Assembly: GCA_024402665.1 (NCBI GenBank)
Contig: JAKSTI010000002.1
Location: 1-64,000, forward strand
Reading direction: 5' to 3'
DNA length: 64,000 nt
Source: Treponema sp.
GTDB lineage: Bacteria > Spirochaetota > Spirochaetia > Treponematales > Treponemataceae
Notes under the pieces: model-generated
Seen by the model: only the letters and a program-made list of their open reading frames with translations
Databases searched by the model: none
Told to the model about the DNA's origin: nothing
Translations under genes and position numbers: made by a program
Shown here: positions 31,203 through 41,065 of the stretch, piece by piece
Position numbering within the stretch: position 1 is the stretch's first letter
Layout: each line of letters starts with the position of its first letter

Positions 31203-33233
31203 TTAGTTTGTATCTAAAGAGAACTTTACAGCTGGAAGGGATTTGTGAACAGGAGTTTTATCAATAACCCATTCTTTGTATTTGTCTGATACAGAAAAAT
31301 AAGCTTCCAGAGAGATATAGAAATTTACGGAAGGTACTCTAGTTAAGCAGTCTTGTTCTTGGAATTCTGTTATAAAGTAGGATTGATTATCAGAAAGTGT
31401 GCAAAGTTCCAGACTTTCACCTTTTTTATTAAGGCTCATATCTTCACTCCAGCCATTTCTTATTCCTTTGCATGAAATTAAGTCAACTTTTTTATAATTT
31501 TCTGTTTCATTGCCATAGTAATAGCCTTTAATAGAGAAGCTATTAACGGCTACTTCAGCTGGTTTAGGATCTGGTAATGGATTGCGGGTTGTACCGTATT
31601 TGTAACCATAATACTTCTTATCCACAAAATTATAGTATCTTTCACAATAGTTGTATTGATTATTTGTATAGTTACCATCTGCATATTCAAAACTAACATC
31701 TGGTACTGAAGCTAATTTTGTTGGAACATAAATGATTTTATATCTTTCTGCAGAATCATTATATCTGTTTTGTTCCCAGGTTATATTGTCTTCTTCAAAG
31801 CTGTAACTAACTTTATAAGGAACGTAGCCAAATATTGGAAGGTCAGAAGTATTAACTCTTTCTACAGTAATGTTGTATTTATTATTACTTTCTGTGAAAT
31901 CGTAATAGTAACCTGTTCCTGTGTCACCCTTACCAAGGTTATAAAAAGTTTTTTCAATTCTAAACATTTCAATAGAAGGAACTGTCCAGTGTCCGTTTTT
32001 ATATTCAGAAATAAAGAATTCCTTGTTATTTTCATTGGTTAATGAGATATTTGTGTCGTTCATCCTAAATTGCTGGTTAGTAGCCCCTGCTCCAGGAACT
32101 CTTCTCTCTAATGTACCATAGCGTGATTCTACAAATGAAGGTTCTCCATTAAGGCCATCTGTATCAGCGTTTATAACAGCACATTGGTTGTAATCGAAAT
32201 ATAGTTGATCACCAAAAATACTACCAGTTTCTCTTAAAATACTTCCATCTGCTGAAGCTTTATTTATTTCATTTGGTGTAATGCTTGAACCAGCAGAATG
32301 CCAGTAATAACGTAATTCTGCACTTGAAGTAGTATTATTAGCGGGAACATCATAAGTTGGTAATTGTGCTTCTACAGAAAATTCGTAAGTTTTTTGTTTA
32401 TCCATAGTTGCTATGCCTGGCTGTTCTGTAATAACAGGTGGTTTGGCGCTAAGAGTGATTGGAACAGAGATATAATTTGGTTCATAAGCACCATGAGTAT
32501 CTGTATTACCATAAGTATAAAGAATGTAGTAATAAAATCGAGTAGCTTGATTAACATCATAAACAGGAGTTTCATTTGGCTCTATAGCGAATGAAACATT
32601 TATAGTAAAGGACGACAGAGAATCGGCAAAAGTAGATTGTATTTTTTGGAAAGTCATTTCAGTTTTATAACCATTAGAAAGCTCTATTTCAAATATAGCA
32701 TCATCTGCTTGAAGAGGGTCGTCTAAAACATAAGAAGTTTTTGAAGGAGCTTTTATTAGTTTAAGAGAAGAAACATTTACTCCGATAGATGGAGAAACTA
32801 TGTTATATAGTGGTGTAAGATTAACAGGTTTAGTATCGCCAGCTTCAACAGTAACTCTCTCCTGGGCAAAAGCTATTTCATCAAGTGTATCCCCGTTATC
32901 ATTTTTATCAAGTGCATAACAAGATACAGTCCATGTTCCTATTCTGACGTTTTCAAAAGTTACAGTTGAATTTGAATATTCTTGAAGAGCGTTTATTGTG
33001 ATTTCCTGTGATTCGCTTTCACCAGTAGTTTCATGAGTAATATCAATTCTGATAGGAATAGCTCCCCGGTTAATTGGAATGTCACTTATATTAGTATAAA
33101 TAGATTTTGCAGCATCTTTGTTGGAAAAACTAATCACGATTCTGCCGTTTTCATTAAAAGGGGCAAAAAAGTTTGAACAAGATGAGAAAAGCAATGTTGT
33201 ACAAAGTGATAAAAATAAAAATAATTTTTTCAT
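31203..33233 (-). CDS. Large lipoprotein, twin copy B
   Basis: A 676-residue lipoprotein with signal 'MKKLFLFLSLCTTLLFSSC', GGGAG before the ATG, and the same mature start and module order as copy A: 'YVLDDPLQADDAIFEIELSN', 'KPPVITEQPG', 'RYGTLERR', 'YYYDFTESNNKYNITVERVN', 'VPYKVSYSFEEDNITW' and the end 'WVIDKTPVHKSLPAVKFSL'. Similarity is strongest at the N-terminus and in the last third, weaker in between, as expected after a duplication under diversifying selection. Function unknown. Confidence 0.78.
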   Translation of the reverse strand: MKKLFLFLSLCTTLLFSSCSNFFAPFNENGRIVISFSNKDAAKSIYTNISDIPINRGAIPIRIDITHETTGESESQEITINALQEYSNSTVTFENVRIGTWTVSCYALDKNDNGDTLDEIAFAQERVTVEAGDTKPVNLTPLYNIVSPSIGVNVSSLKLIKAPSKTSYVLDDPLQADDAIFEIELSNGYKTEMTFQKIQSTFADSLSSFTINVSFAIEPNETPVYDVNQATRFYYYILYTYGNTDTHGAYEPNYISVPITLSAKPPVITEQPGIATMDKQKTYEFSVEAQLPTYDVPANNTTSSAELRYYWHSAGSSITPNEINKASADGSILRETGSIFGDQLYFDYNQCAVINADTDGLNGEPSFVESRYGTLERRVPGAGATNQQFRMNDTNISLTNENNKEFFISEYKNGHWTVPSIEMFRIEKTFYNLGKGDTGTGYYYDFTESNNKYNITVERVNTSDLPIFGYVPYKVSYSFEEDNITWEQNRYNDSAERYKIIYVPTKLASVPDVSFEYADGNYTNNQYNYCERYYNFVDKKYYGYKYGTTRNPLPDPKPAEVAVNSFSIKGYYYGNETENYKKVDLISCKGIRNGWSEDMSLNKKGESLELCTLSDNQSYFITEFQEQDCLTRVPSVNFYISLEAYFSVSDKYKEWVIDKTPVHKSLPAVKFSLDTN

Positions 33234-33305
33234 AAAAAACTCCCAAAAAAAAATTACAGAACACAGTTTAACAATATTGACGGCATTTTTGCAATAGATA
33301 CTTAG

Positions 33306-33347
33306 TTAAAACTATTTTTTAGAAGCTTTGATAACTGCCTGAGCACC
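33306..33347. repeat. Imperfect copy of the ppdK 3' end (rearrangement scar)
   Basis: These 42 bases match 33468-33509 with three mismatches and encode, on the minus strand, the same terminal residues as ppdK (GAQAVIKASKK and stop). The mismatches are silent, so this looks like the tail of a former second ppdK-like copy. A short inverted match to ppdK follows at 33398-33415 (17 of 18 with 33502-33519), so the 110-bp block looks rearranged. Confidence 0.75.
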
Positions 33348-33426
33348 TGACTAAAATCGAAGAACCGTTAAGAACGAGTTGCCAGAGGCAAGACGATAAG
33401 ACTTGCTGGGGCTCATAGAAAATAAA

Positions 33427-33452
33427 AAAGGCGTTTCCGAAGAAACGCCTTT
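33427..33452 (-). terminator. Rho-independent terminator of ppdK
   Basis: On the minus strand GGCGTTTC, a TTCG tetraloop, GAAACGCC and TTTTTT, 22 nt after the ppdK stop codon. Confidence 0.88.
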
Positions 33453-33473
33453 ATAACTAAACTTTAATTAAAA

Positions 33474-36167
33474 CTATTTTTTAGAAGCTTTAATTACAGC
33501 CTGAGCACCAGCAAGTCTTGCAGCTGGTACACGGAATGGAGAACATGATACGTAGTTCAAACCGAGCTTGTAGCACAATGCGATAGAAGCTGGGTCACCA
33601 CCGTGTTCACCACAGATTCCGAGGTGGAGGTCAGCCTTAACTGAACGACCTTTTTCTTCTGCGAGACCGATCATTACACCAACACCATCTTCGTCCAAAG
33701 TCTTGAATGGATCCTGGAGGAGAACCTTCTGATCCAAGTAAGAATCGATGAATTTAGAGTAGTCATCACGGCTGAAACCGAATGTTGTCTGTGTAAGGTC
33801 GTTTGTACCGAATGAGAAGAAGTCTGCACATTCTGCAATAGCGTTAGCTGTAGCTGCAGCACGTGGGAATTCGATCATAGAACCAATCTGGAACTTGAGA
33901 GCTGTACCGCAATCTTTGTTTACGTTTGCGATTACTGCTTCTGCCTGAGCACGAATCTGTTTCAATTCGTTAGCAGTTGTTACGTTTGGAATCATGATGC
34001 GAACGTCGTGTTTAAGACCTTCTTTTTCAGCCTGAGCTGTTGCACGAGCAATAGCTTCAACCTGCATTTCATAGATTTCTGGATATGTGATAGCGAGACG
34101 ACAACCACGGTGACCGAGCATTGGGTTGTGTTCGTTCAATTCAGAGTATTTCTTGTTGATGAAGTCAACTTTAACACCAAGTTTCTTAGCCAAAGCTTTA
34201 GCCAAGTCTGGAGTTTCAGCCTGTACGAATTCGTTTAATGGAGGGTCCAAGAGACGGATTGTTACAGCACGTCCTTCCATAACTTTAATGATGTTATAGA
34301 AGTCTTTCTGCTGAAGAGGAAGAATTGCTTTAAGGTTTTCTTTACGATCTTCTGTTGTATCAGAACAGATCATTTTCTGGAATGAAGTAAGTTTTGGTTC
34401 TTCGAAGAACATGTGTTCTGTACGGCAGAGACCAATACCAGCAGCACCAAAGCGGAATGCCTGTGGAGCTTCGTTCTGTTCAGCGTTAGCAAGAACTTCG
34501 AAACCTTTTACAGTTTTTCCAGATGGAGTTGTACGTGCTGAGTTAGCACGAACTTCATCAGCCCAACCAAGGAATGTTTCGAGGTCGCCAGAAACAGCAG
34601 CTGGAGTTACAGGAATTACTTCACCGTATACTTTACCTGTTGAACCGTCGATAGAAATGAAGTCACCTTTTTTGAATTCTTTTCCACCAATTGTAACAGT
34701 TTCTTTATCTTTGAATACAACGTCTGAACATCCACATACACAAGGTGTACCCATACCACGAGCAACTACAGCAGCGTGTGATGTACGTCCACCAGTAGAA
34801 GTTAAGATACCCTGAGCAACATACATACCAGCGATATCATCTGGAGATGTTTCTTTACGAACGAGCATAACTTTCTTACCAGCTTTGTCCCATTCTACAG
34901 CTTCGTCAGCTGTGAATACGATCTGACCACAACCAGCTCCTGGAGAAGCGTTGAGAGCAGATGCCAATGGTTTAGCTGATTTAAGAGCTTTTGCATCGAA
35001 CTGTGGGTGGAGCAACTGATCCAACTGATCAGGTTTTACACGAAGAAGAGCTTCTTCTTTTGTAATCATTCCTTCAGCTACCATGTCTACAGCCATCTTA
35101 ACAGCTGCTGGACCTGTACGTTTACCGTTACGACACTGGAGCATGAAGAGTTTTCCTTCCTGTACAGTGAATTCCATATCCTGCATATCGCGATAGTGTT
35201 TTTCAAGACGATCACGGATTTCTGAGATTTCTTTGAAGATTTCTGGCTGCTGTTTTTCAAGAGCAGAAATATCCATTGGAGTACGGATACCAGCTACAAC
35301 GTCTTCACCCTGAGCATTGATAAGATATTCAGCCATGAAGTGGTTTTCACCTGTAGATGGGTCACGTGAGAATGCAACACCAGTACCTGATGTTTCACCC
35401 ATGTTACCAAATACCATTGCCATAACAGTTACAGCAGTTCCTTTGATAACGTTTTCATCGATGTTGTTGAGCTTACGATATACGATAGCACGTTCGTTCA
35501 TCCAAGAACCGAATACAGCACCGATAGCACCCCACATCTGAACCTGTGGATCCTGAGGGAAATCTTCTCCTTTTTCTTTTTTGTACATTGCTTTGTACTT
35601 TGTTACGATTTCCTGAAGTTCTTCAGTTGTGAGTTCTGTATCTTCTTTAATTCCGCGGTGTGATTTTACTTCAGCGATGATTTCTTCGAATTTATCGTGA
35701 TCAACGCCCATAGCAACGTTACCGTACATCTGAATGAAGCGGCGGTAAGCATCCCATGCGAAACGTGGGTTGTTTGTTTTGTTAGCCAAACCAACAACAG
35801 ATTTGTCGTTAAGACCAAGGTTAAGAATTGTATCCATCATACCAGGCATAGATTCTGCAGCACCAGAGCGAACAGAAACTAAGAGAGGATCATTTTCATC
35901 ACCAAGTTTTTTTCCGAATGATTTTTCGAGTTTACCAAGATATTCTGCAACTTCTTTATCAAGACCTGCAGGATATTTCTTACCTAATTTGTAATATTCC
36001 TGACAAACGTCAATAGAAATTGTGAATCCAGGTGGAACTGGAAGACTTAAAGGCTTTTTAGCCATCTGAGCAAGGTTTGCACCTTTACCACCAAGTACTG
36101 CGCGCATTGATTCATCACCATCTGCATCGCCGTTACCAAAAAAGTAAACATACTTTGTTTTAGCCAT
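33474..36167 (-). CDS. ppdK: Pyruvate, phosphate dikinase
   Basis: An 897-residue enzyme that interconverts pyruvate + ATP + phosphate and PEP + AMP + pyrophosphate. The N-terminal ATP-grasp domain begins 'YVYFFGNGDADGDESMRAVL' and contains 'GGKGANLAQMA'. The phosphohistidine domain has 'GGRTSHAAVVARGMGTPCVC', and the C-terminal PEP/pyruvate barrel ends with 'LGICGEHGGDPASI' bearing the catalytic Cys. Length fits the bacterial family (870-900). GGAG precedes the ATG. In anaerobes it usually works toward pyruvate, saving pyrophosphate energy. A single gene with its own terminator; a partial duplicate of its 3' end lies downstream. Confidence 0.97.
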   Translation of the reverse strand: MAKTKYVYFFGNGDADGDESMRAVLGGKGANLAQMAKKPLSLPVPPGFTISIDVCQEYYKLGKKYPAGLDKEVAEYLGKLEKSFGKKLGDENDPLLVSVRSGAAESMPGMMDTILNLGLNDKSVVGLANKTNNPRFAWDAYRRFIQMYGNVAMGVDHDKFEEIIAEVKSHRGIKEDTELTTEELQEIVTKYKAMYKKEKGEDFPQDPQVQMWGAIGAVFGSWMNERAIVYRKLNNIDENVIKGTAVTVMAMVFGNMGETSGTGVAFSRDPSTGENHFMAEYLINAQGEDVVAGIRTPMDISALEKQQPEIFKEISEIRDRLEKHYRDMQDMEFTVQEGKLFMLQCRNGKRTGPAAVKMAVDMVAEGMITKEEALLRVKPDQLDQLLHPQFDAKALKSAKPLASALNASPGAGCGQIVFTADEAVEWDKAGKKVMLVRKETSPDDIAGMYVAQGILTSTGGRTSHAAVVARGMGTPCVCGCSDVVFKDKETVTIGGKEFKKGDFISIDGSTGKVYGEVIPVTPAAVSGDLETFLGWADEVRANSARTTPSGKTVKGFEVLANAEQNEAPQAFRFGAAGIGLCRTEHMFFEEPKLTSFQKMICSDTTEDRKENLKAILPLQQKDFYNIIKVMEGRAVTIRLLDPPLNEFVQAETPDLAKALAKKLGVKVDFINKKYSELNEHNPMLGHRGCRLAITYPEIYEMQVEAIARATAQAEKEGLKHDVRIMIPNVTTANELKQIRAQAEAVIANVNKDCGTALKFQIGSMIEFPRAAATANAIAECADFFSFGTNDLTQTTFGFSRDDYSKFIDSYLDQKVLLQDPFKTLDEDGVGVMIGLAEEKGRSVKADLHLGICGEHGGDPASIALCYKLGLNYVSCSPFRVPAARLAGAQAVIKASKK

Positions 36168-36248
36168 CGATTTTACTCCATATATAAAATTTATTTTCTA
36201 AATTAAATAGTTCTACTATTCTACTTGGAAATGCATTAATCGTCAATT

Positions 36249-36271
36249 AGAGAAGAGGGAGGCTCTTCTCT
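36249..36271. repeat. Hairpin between the giant lipoprotein operon and ppdK
   Basis: Perfect 9-bp arms AGAGAAGAG and CTCTTCTCT around GGAGG. It lies just after the stop codon of the giant lipoprotein gene, but no T-run follows on the minus strand, so it may stabilise or weakly terminate the transcript. Confidence 0.5.
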
Positions 36272-36278
36272 ATGAAAG

Positions 36279-39200
36279 TTATGGTTTTTTAGATTTAACT
36301 ACATTTCCATTATTATCTCTGTATTCACAGTGTTTCTCATAGAAAGACATGTTTCCAGCTTGATAGTCTACATTTGCATCAATAGACATACTGTGTCCAG
36401 GATAAAGAATAAATTTATCCAAACCTTCTGGAATAGGTCCCTGCATACCCCAGCACCATACAGATGGACCTTTTTCAACTGCATCAGAAGGAAAATCTCC
36501 TCTTAATGGCTGTGGGTAACATTTTGTGTTGATATTCCATGTAATCCAATACCATGTAGTTGAATTTGTCTTTTTTGTCATGGCTCTGACTTTGTCAAAT
36601 TCGGAAGTATTCCAGCTGACTGGGAAGCCTGCTGTACTTACTCCTCCACTACTGTCATCACCACCACGAAGCCAGAATTGTGTATATGAATCGCCTACTT
36701 CGCCCATAGCTTTATCTGTATTTTGAACAGAGTATACTGTACGGTAAGCAAATTCATAAGTTGTCTGAGAAACACCTGATTTTGTTGCAACTGCGGTAAT
36801 CTGGTAGATATAACCTTTATCCAAATCAGTGGTTGAACCTAAATTAAATGGTGTTGCTGTATTTGTAGAACTTAATGAATTGACTGCAGATAAAGAAAGT
36901 TTGTTCTGAGTAATTGTAGCTCCTTTTGCTTTTGTAACTCTATCATTTGTCTGACTCTTAACGGTCCATGTAAGACCTGCATTTCTCTGAATACCAGGAG
37001 TCTGGCAGTCAATTTTTACACCGGCTGTTGTTGGCTGTGTAACAGTTTTTGCAGTAACATTAATTGTTTCAGCTACTTTATTGATACGGATAGCTGGAGC
37101 TTCTACTCCTGCAAGTGTTATTGTTTTTGTTGCTGCATCATTTGTGTGATTCTGTCTGTCTTTTACAAGGCTTGCTGGTAAACTTACAGAATATGTAGCA
37201 CCTTTAACTGGTAATTCATATGAATCTTCCAAAGTGATTAAAAGTTTTGTTCCGCTTACGGTTACATAGCTTGAGTTGATTGGTACAATAACCTGATCAG
37301 CACCAGCTGTTTTCAAAGCAGCAATAACTGTAGTATTTGTTACATCATAAGTGTATTTAAGAATGTATTTTTCTGTTAAATCAGAGTTACCGTTTGCATC
37401 TGAACCGTTTGTTCCAGGTTCATAATATGTAGAGATAGCACTGTTTTTGGCTTTAAGTTTGTTGTACTTTTCTACAGAAAGAACTGCAGGTGCCTTATAG
37501 CCGTCTCCATGAGTAATTGTTATGTTTCCTGTGCCTTTTGAAATTGGAAGACCAAAATCTACAGAAAGAGTATTTCCTGTAAGAGTTGTTGTTCCAGCTA
37601 TAGGCTGTCCTGTTACAATTTTAATTGTTCTGCTGTCTACAAGATTTTTTCCTGTAGGAATTGAAGTAACATAAGAACTTACATTATTTCCTGCTGCATC
37701 TGTGAATGTTCCTGTAATTGAAGTTACATTCAAGGCATCACAAGAGTCACCTTCCTGAACTGTATATTTGAATAATGCCTGTGTAGTTCCTGAACCAGAA
37801 GAATATGTTGCTTTTTGTCCGTTACTTAAGTTTAGAGAAAGGGCAGCTGCATTATTAACATTGATTGGTTTTCTGAAATTCAAGTAAATTGGAATTTCTT
37901 TTCCTGTTGTATAAGTACCTGTTGGAACACCAGCTGTTACAGAAGTAAGAATATGTCCTGCATCAATATTAAAGTGGATAGCTGTTGCATTTGAAGAAAC
38001 GTTTCCGGCTTTATCCTGCTGATATGCAGTTACTGTATAATCTCCGTTATCTAAGAGAGTAACCTGTCCTGTATAGTCAGACCATGATTTTCCGTTATCA
38101 ACAGAGTATTTTCTAACAGCAACATCATCTGTAAATCCGGCAATTGTGAATTTTGCACCTGTTGAAGCATAGATGATGGCGTTGTTTGTAATTCCAGTAA
38201 TTGTTGGAGCCCCTGGAGTAGTTGTATCAACATTAATAGAAGAAAGGCCTGTGCGTTCTGGAATTCTTGTTGAAGTCAGAATATTACCTGCTGCATCTTT
38301 AATATTTGCATCTGTAATTGTAATAGAGTTTACATCAAGACCATTTACGTTCTGTCTGTCATTAATTGAATATGTGAACAAAACTGTATCTGGACCTGTT
38401 TTTACTGCAGAATCAGTTTCAAGCTGAGAAGCGGCATTTAATCCAAGTTTAATTTTAGAAACAGTTTCTATAGTAACTTCTTCTGAGAACTGTGCCTGGA
38501 TAAAGATTTCTTTTCCCTTGTTATAAGAACCTGCAGGTGTAATTGCTTTAATTGCTTTAAAGTAAGGAGAGATTGTATCAATTGTGATTGTTCTTGATTT
38601 GTTGAGTTTGTTATTTGTAGAAGGCATTGCCATACTCTTAACTGCAAGACCATCACTATCTTTCCATGTATGACCATTAAGGTTAATGTTTGTTACATCA
38701 AGAACAGGGATATCTTCACCAGCTGAAACTGTATAAGTAAATACATGTGTTGCTGTTCCGTTTGTTTCAATATCCTGATTATTTTCGTTCTTTACTTTGT
38801 AAGAAGGATCATAGTTAATTGTTTTTTTAGTTCCAGAAACTGGGACATTTAATGTAAGAGAAGGAACTGCTGTACCACCGCTGAAAGTTACTGCTTTATT
38901 AAATTCAAGGGTGATATGGATTTTGTCTCCAACTTTATAAGAGCCATCGTTTTCAATAGCACTGATTCTTAATAATTCTGGATTGCTTGAACTTACAAAG
39001 AAGTTTTCATTTACTTTTACAGTATTTTTAGCATAATCCTGGAACTGTGCAGAAATTGAGGCTGTAGTTACATCTGGAGGTGTAATTGGATTTGTAGACC
39101 ATGTTCCGTTGTCATCAGGATTTACTGTTACTGAAGCACCTTCCCAGTTGATTGTAATATTTCCGCGTTTTGATTTGTTAGTCCAGTTATCTGTAGAGTT

Positions 39201-41048
39201 ATCTGACCATGTACCGCTTAAAATAACCTTATCAGTTATAACTCCACTGCTATTTTTATTAAAAGGCTGAAGCTTTTTAGATTTATGCAATGTGTTATAT
39301 TCTGCAAAATCAATAGATTCTTTTTTTGTACCTGTAGAAGTATTTACAGTTACGGTATCAATTGTAAGATTTGGAGCAATTGTGTCACCAGCCCATGTGA
39401 ATGAGTCAATATTTGCACAGTCTCCTGTATCTTTTGCCATGATGATAAAGTTCTGTGTTGTTAATGTTTCTGTTGAACCATTAATTCCAAAATCAGTGAA
39501 AATATTAAAATCTTTTGTGAAAGTTCTTTTGTGAATTGTGTCTTCAATAACATCATCAGATAATGTGAGATTCCAGATTTTGTTTCCGTTAGAATCGATT
39601 GTTCCTGTTGAAGAAGCTTTATTCCACTGAGAATATTTTGAGTTGTAATAGTCAATTAATGCATCAGAACTGATTCCTGATTTTACACGAACAAGATAAA
39701 CAGATTTAATTCCACCATCATCTGTTACAGTTCCGCTTAATGTTACTTTACCAGAAGCATCTCCAAGCATTGGAACAGAAGTGTCTGTATTAATTACAAT
39801 TTTTGGAGGGTTTGTATCTGTTACAGTAAGATAACGGATGATTTTTGTAGAAACAATGTTGTTAATATCTGTACAAGAAACTTCTACTCTAAAATCGCAG
39901 CTTTCACCAAGGGCATTAATTGTCCATGCTTTGTAAGTAGGATAATTTTCATCTGCCAAATCTATATTTTCTGAACTGATAGGTGTTGTTTCATCATTTT
40001 TATAAATCATGATTGAAAGTGATTTAAGACCATCATCGTCGTAAGCCTGTCCCTGCAATGCACAGCTTGGATAAACTGATGCACGTGAGTTTTCTGTTGA
40101 ACCTTCGCCAAATCCTGCTGAAACCCAAGGTTTATCTGCATCATTCCAATATGTGAACCAGCCGTGAACTTTTGTTTCTATGTTTCCAGCTGAGTCGTGG
40201 CTTTCTGTTACAATACGTAAAATGTGTTTGCCTGTTTCATATCCTGGAATCTTTGATAAATTAATATCTGTGCTCCAGTTTCTAAGGTTATCTCCAGTTA
40301 CTTTCTGAGAAATAACAGCATTCTGTAAATCTGAAAGATTTTTATCCTGTTTTTCATCAAGGTAAACAATAAGATAACTTAATTTTGCATCTTCTTTCTG
40401 TGAACCGCTGATTGTAAATGTTCCGTTCAAAAGATTTGCAAGAACACTGTTATCTTCAAGTTTATAATCTCTTCCGGCATCGAATTCTGCAGAATAAGAA
40501 GGACGTACAGAAGGAGCAATTAATGATACAACTGGTTCTTCCATATCTACAGTTACAGAACGTTCATCTTTTGAGTTTTTGCTTTCATTATTGTAACTGT
40601 CGTAAACCTGAGTTGTAATAATAAAGTCTGTTCCTGACTGAACTGTTTCTGGCAATTCAAAAGAAAGAGTCCAACTGTAATTTTTTTTGTTTCCTGCAAT
40701 CTTGTTGTATTCATTTTCATAATCGTTCCACTGATTCGAAGAAACATCTAATTTTTGCCATTTATCATTAGCAATTCTGAAGAAATAAGAATTACTGTCT
40801 GTTGGATTATCCATAGGTTCTACTGTTAATGAAAGGGTAGAAATACCTGTGTTATCTGTAGCAGTACCTGAAATCTGGAAAGTTTTAAGGATGTAACCTG
40901 TTCTTTCTGGCGAAACAACGTTTACAACAGGAGCCTGCATATCTACTACTTCACCTAATCCAATTTCACAGGATGTAAGGATAGCTCCCAGGGAGATAAG
41001 TGATAATAATCTGATAATTCTTTTCATAAAAATACCTGTCTTTTTCAT
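36279..41048 (-). CDS. Giant Ig-like repeat lipoprotein (1589 residues)
   Basis: A lipoprotein with signal 'MKRIIRLLSLISLGAILTSC' preceded by a seven-residue lead; AGGAG sits 8 nt before the ATG at 41048. The mature N-terminus 'CEIGLGEVVDMQAPVVNVVS' matches the upstream gene. The body is built of beta-sandwich repeats: 'ISGTATDNTGISTLSLTVE' type Ig folds, then at least three ~100-residue modules of the kind 'GSYKVGDKIHITLEFNKAV', 'GSYNKGKEIFIQAQFSEEV' and 'GTYTTGKEIPIYLNFRKPI', typical of bacterial surface adhesins. A 'DKAGNVSS' Ig module lies between. The C-terminal ~150 residues ('WYWITWNINTKCYPQPLRGD') are a distinct, aromatic-rich domain. Likely surface adhesion or scaffold; ligand unknown. 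Confidence 0.82.
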   Translation of the reverse strand: MKKTGIFMKRIIRLLSLISLGAILTSCEIGLGEVVDMQAPVVNVVSPERTGYILKTFQISGTATDNTGISTLSLTVEPMDNPTDSNSYFFRIANDKWQKLDVSSNQWNDYENEYNKIAGNKKNYSWTLSFELPETVQSGTDFIITTQVYDSYNNESKNSKDERSVTVDMEEPVVSLIAPSVRPSYSAEFDAGRDYKLEDNSVLANLLNGTFTISGSQKEDAKLSYLIVYLDEKQDKNLSDLQNAVISQKVTGDNLRNWSTDINLSKIPGYETGKHILRIVTESHDSAGNIETKVHGWFTYWNDADKPWVSAGFGEGSTENSRASVYPSCALQGQAYDDDGLKSLSIMIYKNDETTPISSENIDLADENYPTYKAWTINALGESCDFRVEVSCTDINNIVSTKIIRYLTVTDTNPPKIVINTDTSVPMLGDASGKVTLSGTVTDDGGIKSVYLVRVKSGISSDALIDYYNSKYSQWNKASSTGTIDSNGNKIWNLTLSDDVIEDTIHKRTFTKDFNIFTDFGINGSTETLTTQNFIIMAKDTGDCANIDSFTWAGDTIAPNLTIDTVTVNTSTGTKKESIDFAEYNTLHKSKKLQPFNKNSSGVITDKVILSGTWSDNSTDNWTNKSKRGNITINWEGASVTVNPDDNGTWSTNPITPPDVTTASISAQFQDYAKNTVKVNENFFVSSSNPELLRISAIENDGSYKVGDKIHITLEFNKAVTFSGGTAVPSLTLNVPVSGTKKTINYDPSYKVKNENNQDIETNGTATHVFTYTVSAGEDIPVLDVTNINLNGHTWKDSDGLAVKSMAMPSTNNKLNKSRTITIDTISPYFKAIKAITPAGSYNKGKEIFIQAQFSEEVTIETVSKIKLGLNAASQLETDSAVKTGPDTVLFTYSINDRQNVNGLDVNSITITDANIKDAAGNILTSTRIPERTGLSSINVDTTTPGAPTITGITNNAIIYASTGAKFTIAGFTDDVAVRKYSVDNGKSWSDYTGQVTLLDNGDYTVTAYQQDKAGNVSSNATAIHFNIDAGHILTSVTAGVPTGTYTTGKEIPIYLNFRKPINVNNAAALSLNLSNGQKATYSSGSGTTQALFKYTVQEGDSCDALNVTSITGTFTDAAGNNVSSYVTSIPTGKNLVDSRTIKIVTGQPIAGTTTLTGNTLSVDFGLPISKGTGNITITHGDGYKAPAVLSVEKYNKLKAKNSAISTYYEPGTNGSDANGNSDLTEKYILKYTYDVTNTTVIAALKTAGADQVIVPINSSYVTVSGTKLLITLEDSYELPVKGATYSVSLPASLVKDRQNHTNDAATKTITLAGVEAPAIRINKVAETINVTAKTVTQPTTAGVKIDCQTPGIQRNAGLTWTVKSQTNDRVTKAKGATITQNKLSLSAVNSLSSTNTATPFNLGSTTDLDKGYIYQITAVATKSGVSQTTYEFAYRTVYSVQNTDKAMGEVGDSYTQFWLRGGDDSSGGVSTAGFPVSWNTSEFDKVRAMTKKTNSTTWYWITWNINTKCYPQPLRGDFPSDAVEKGPSVWCWGMQGPIPEGLDKFILYPGHSMSIDANVDYQAGNMSFYEKHCEYRDNNGNVVKSKKP

Positions 41049-41065
41049 TTTCTTTCTCCTGTCTC

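Noticed and set aside
33674-35994. Several open frames antisense to ppdK
   Set aside because: ppdK is fully conserved on the minus strand; the antisense frames lack ribosome sites and protein-like composition.
36249-36271. Rho-independent terminator of the giant lipoprotein operon
   Set aside because: The 9-bp hairpin is perfect but no U-run follows on the minus strand, so I list it only as a hairpin.
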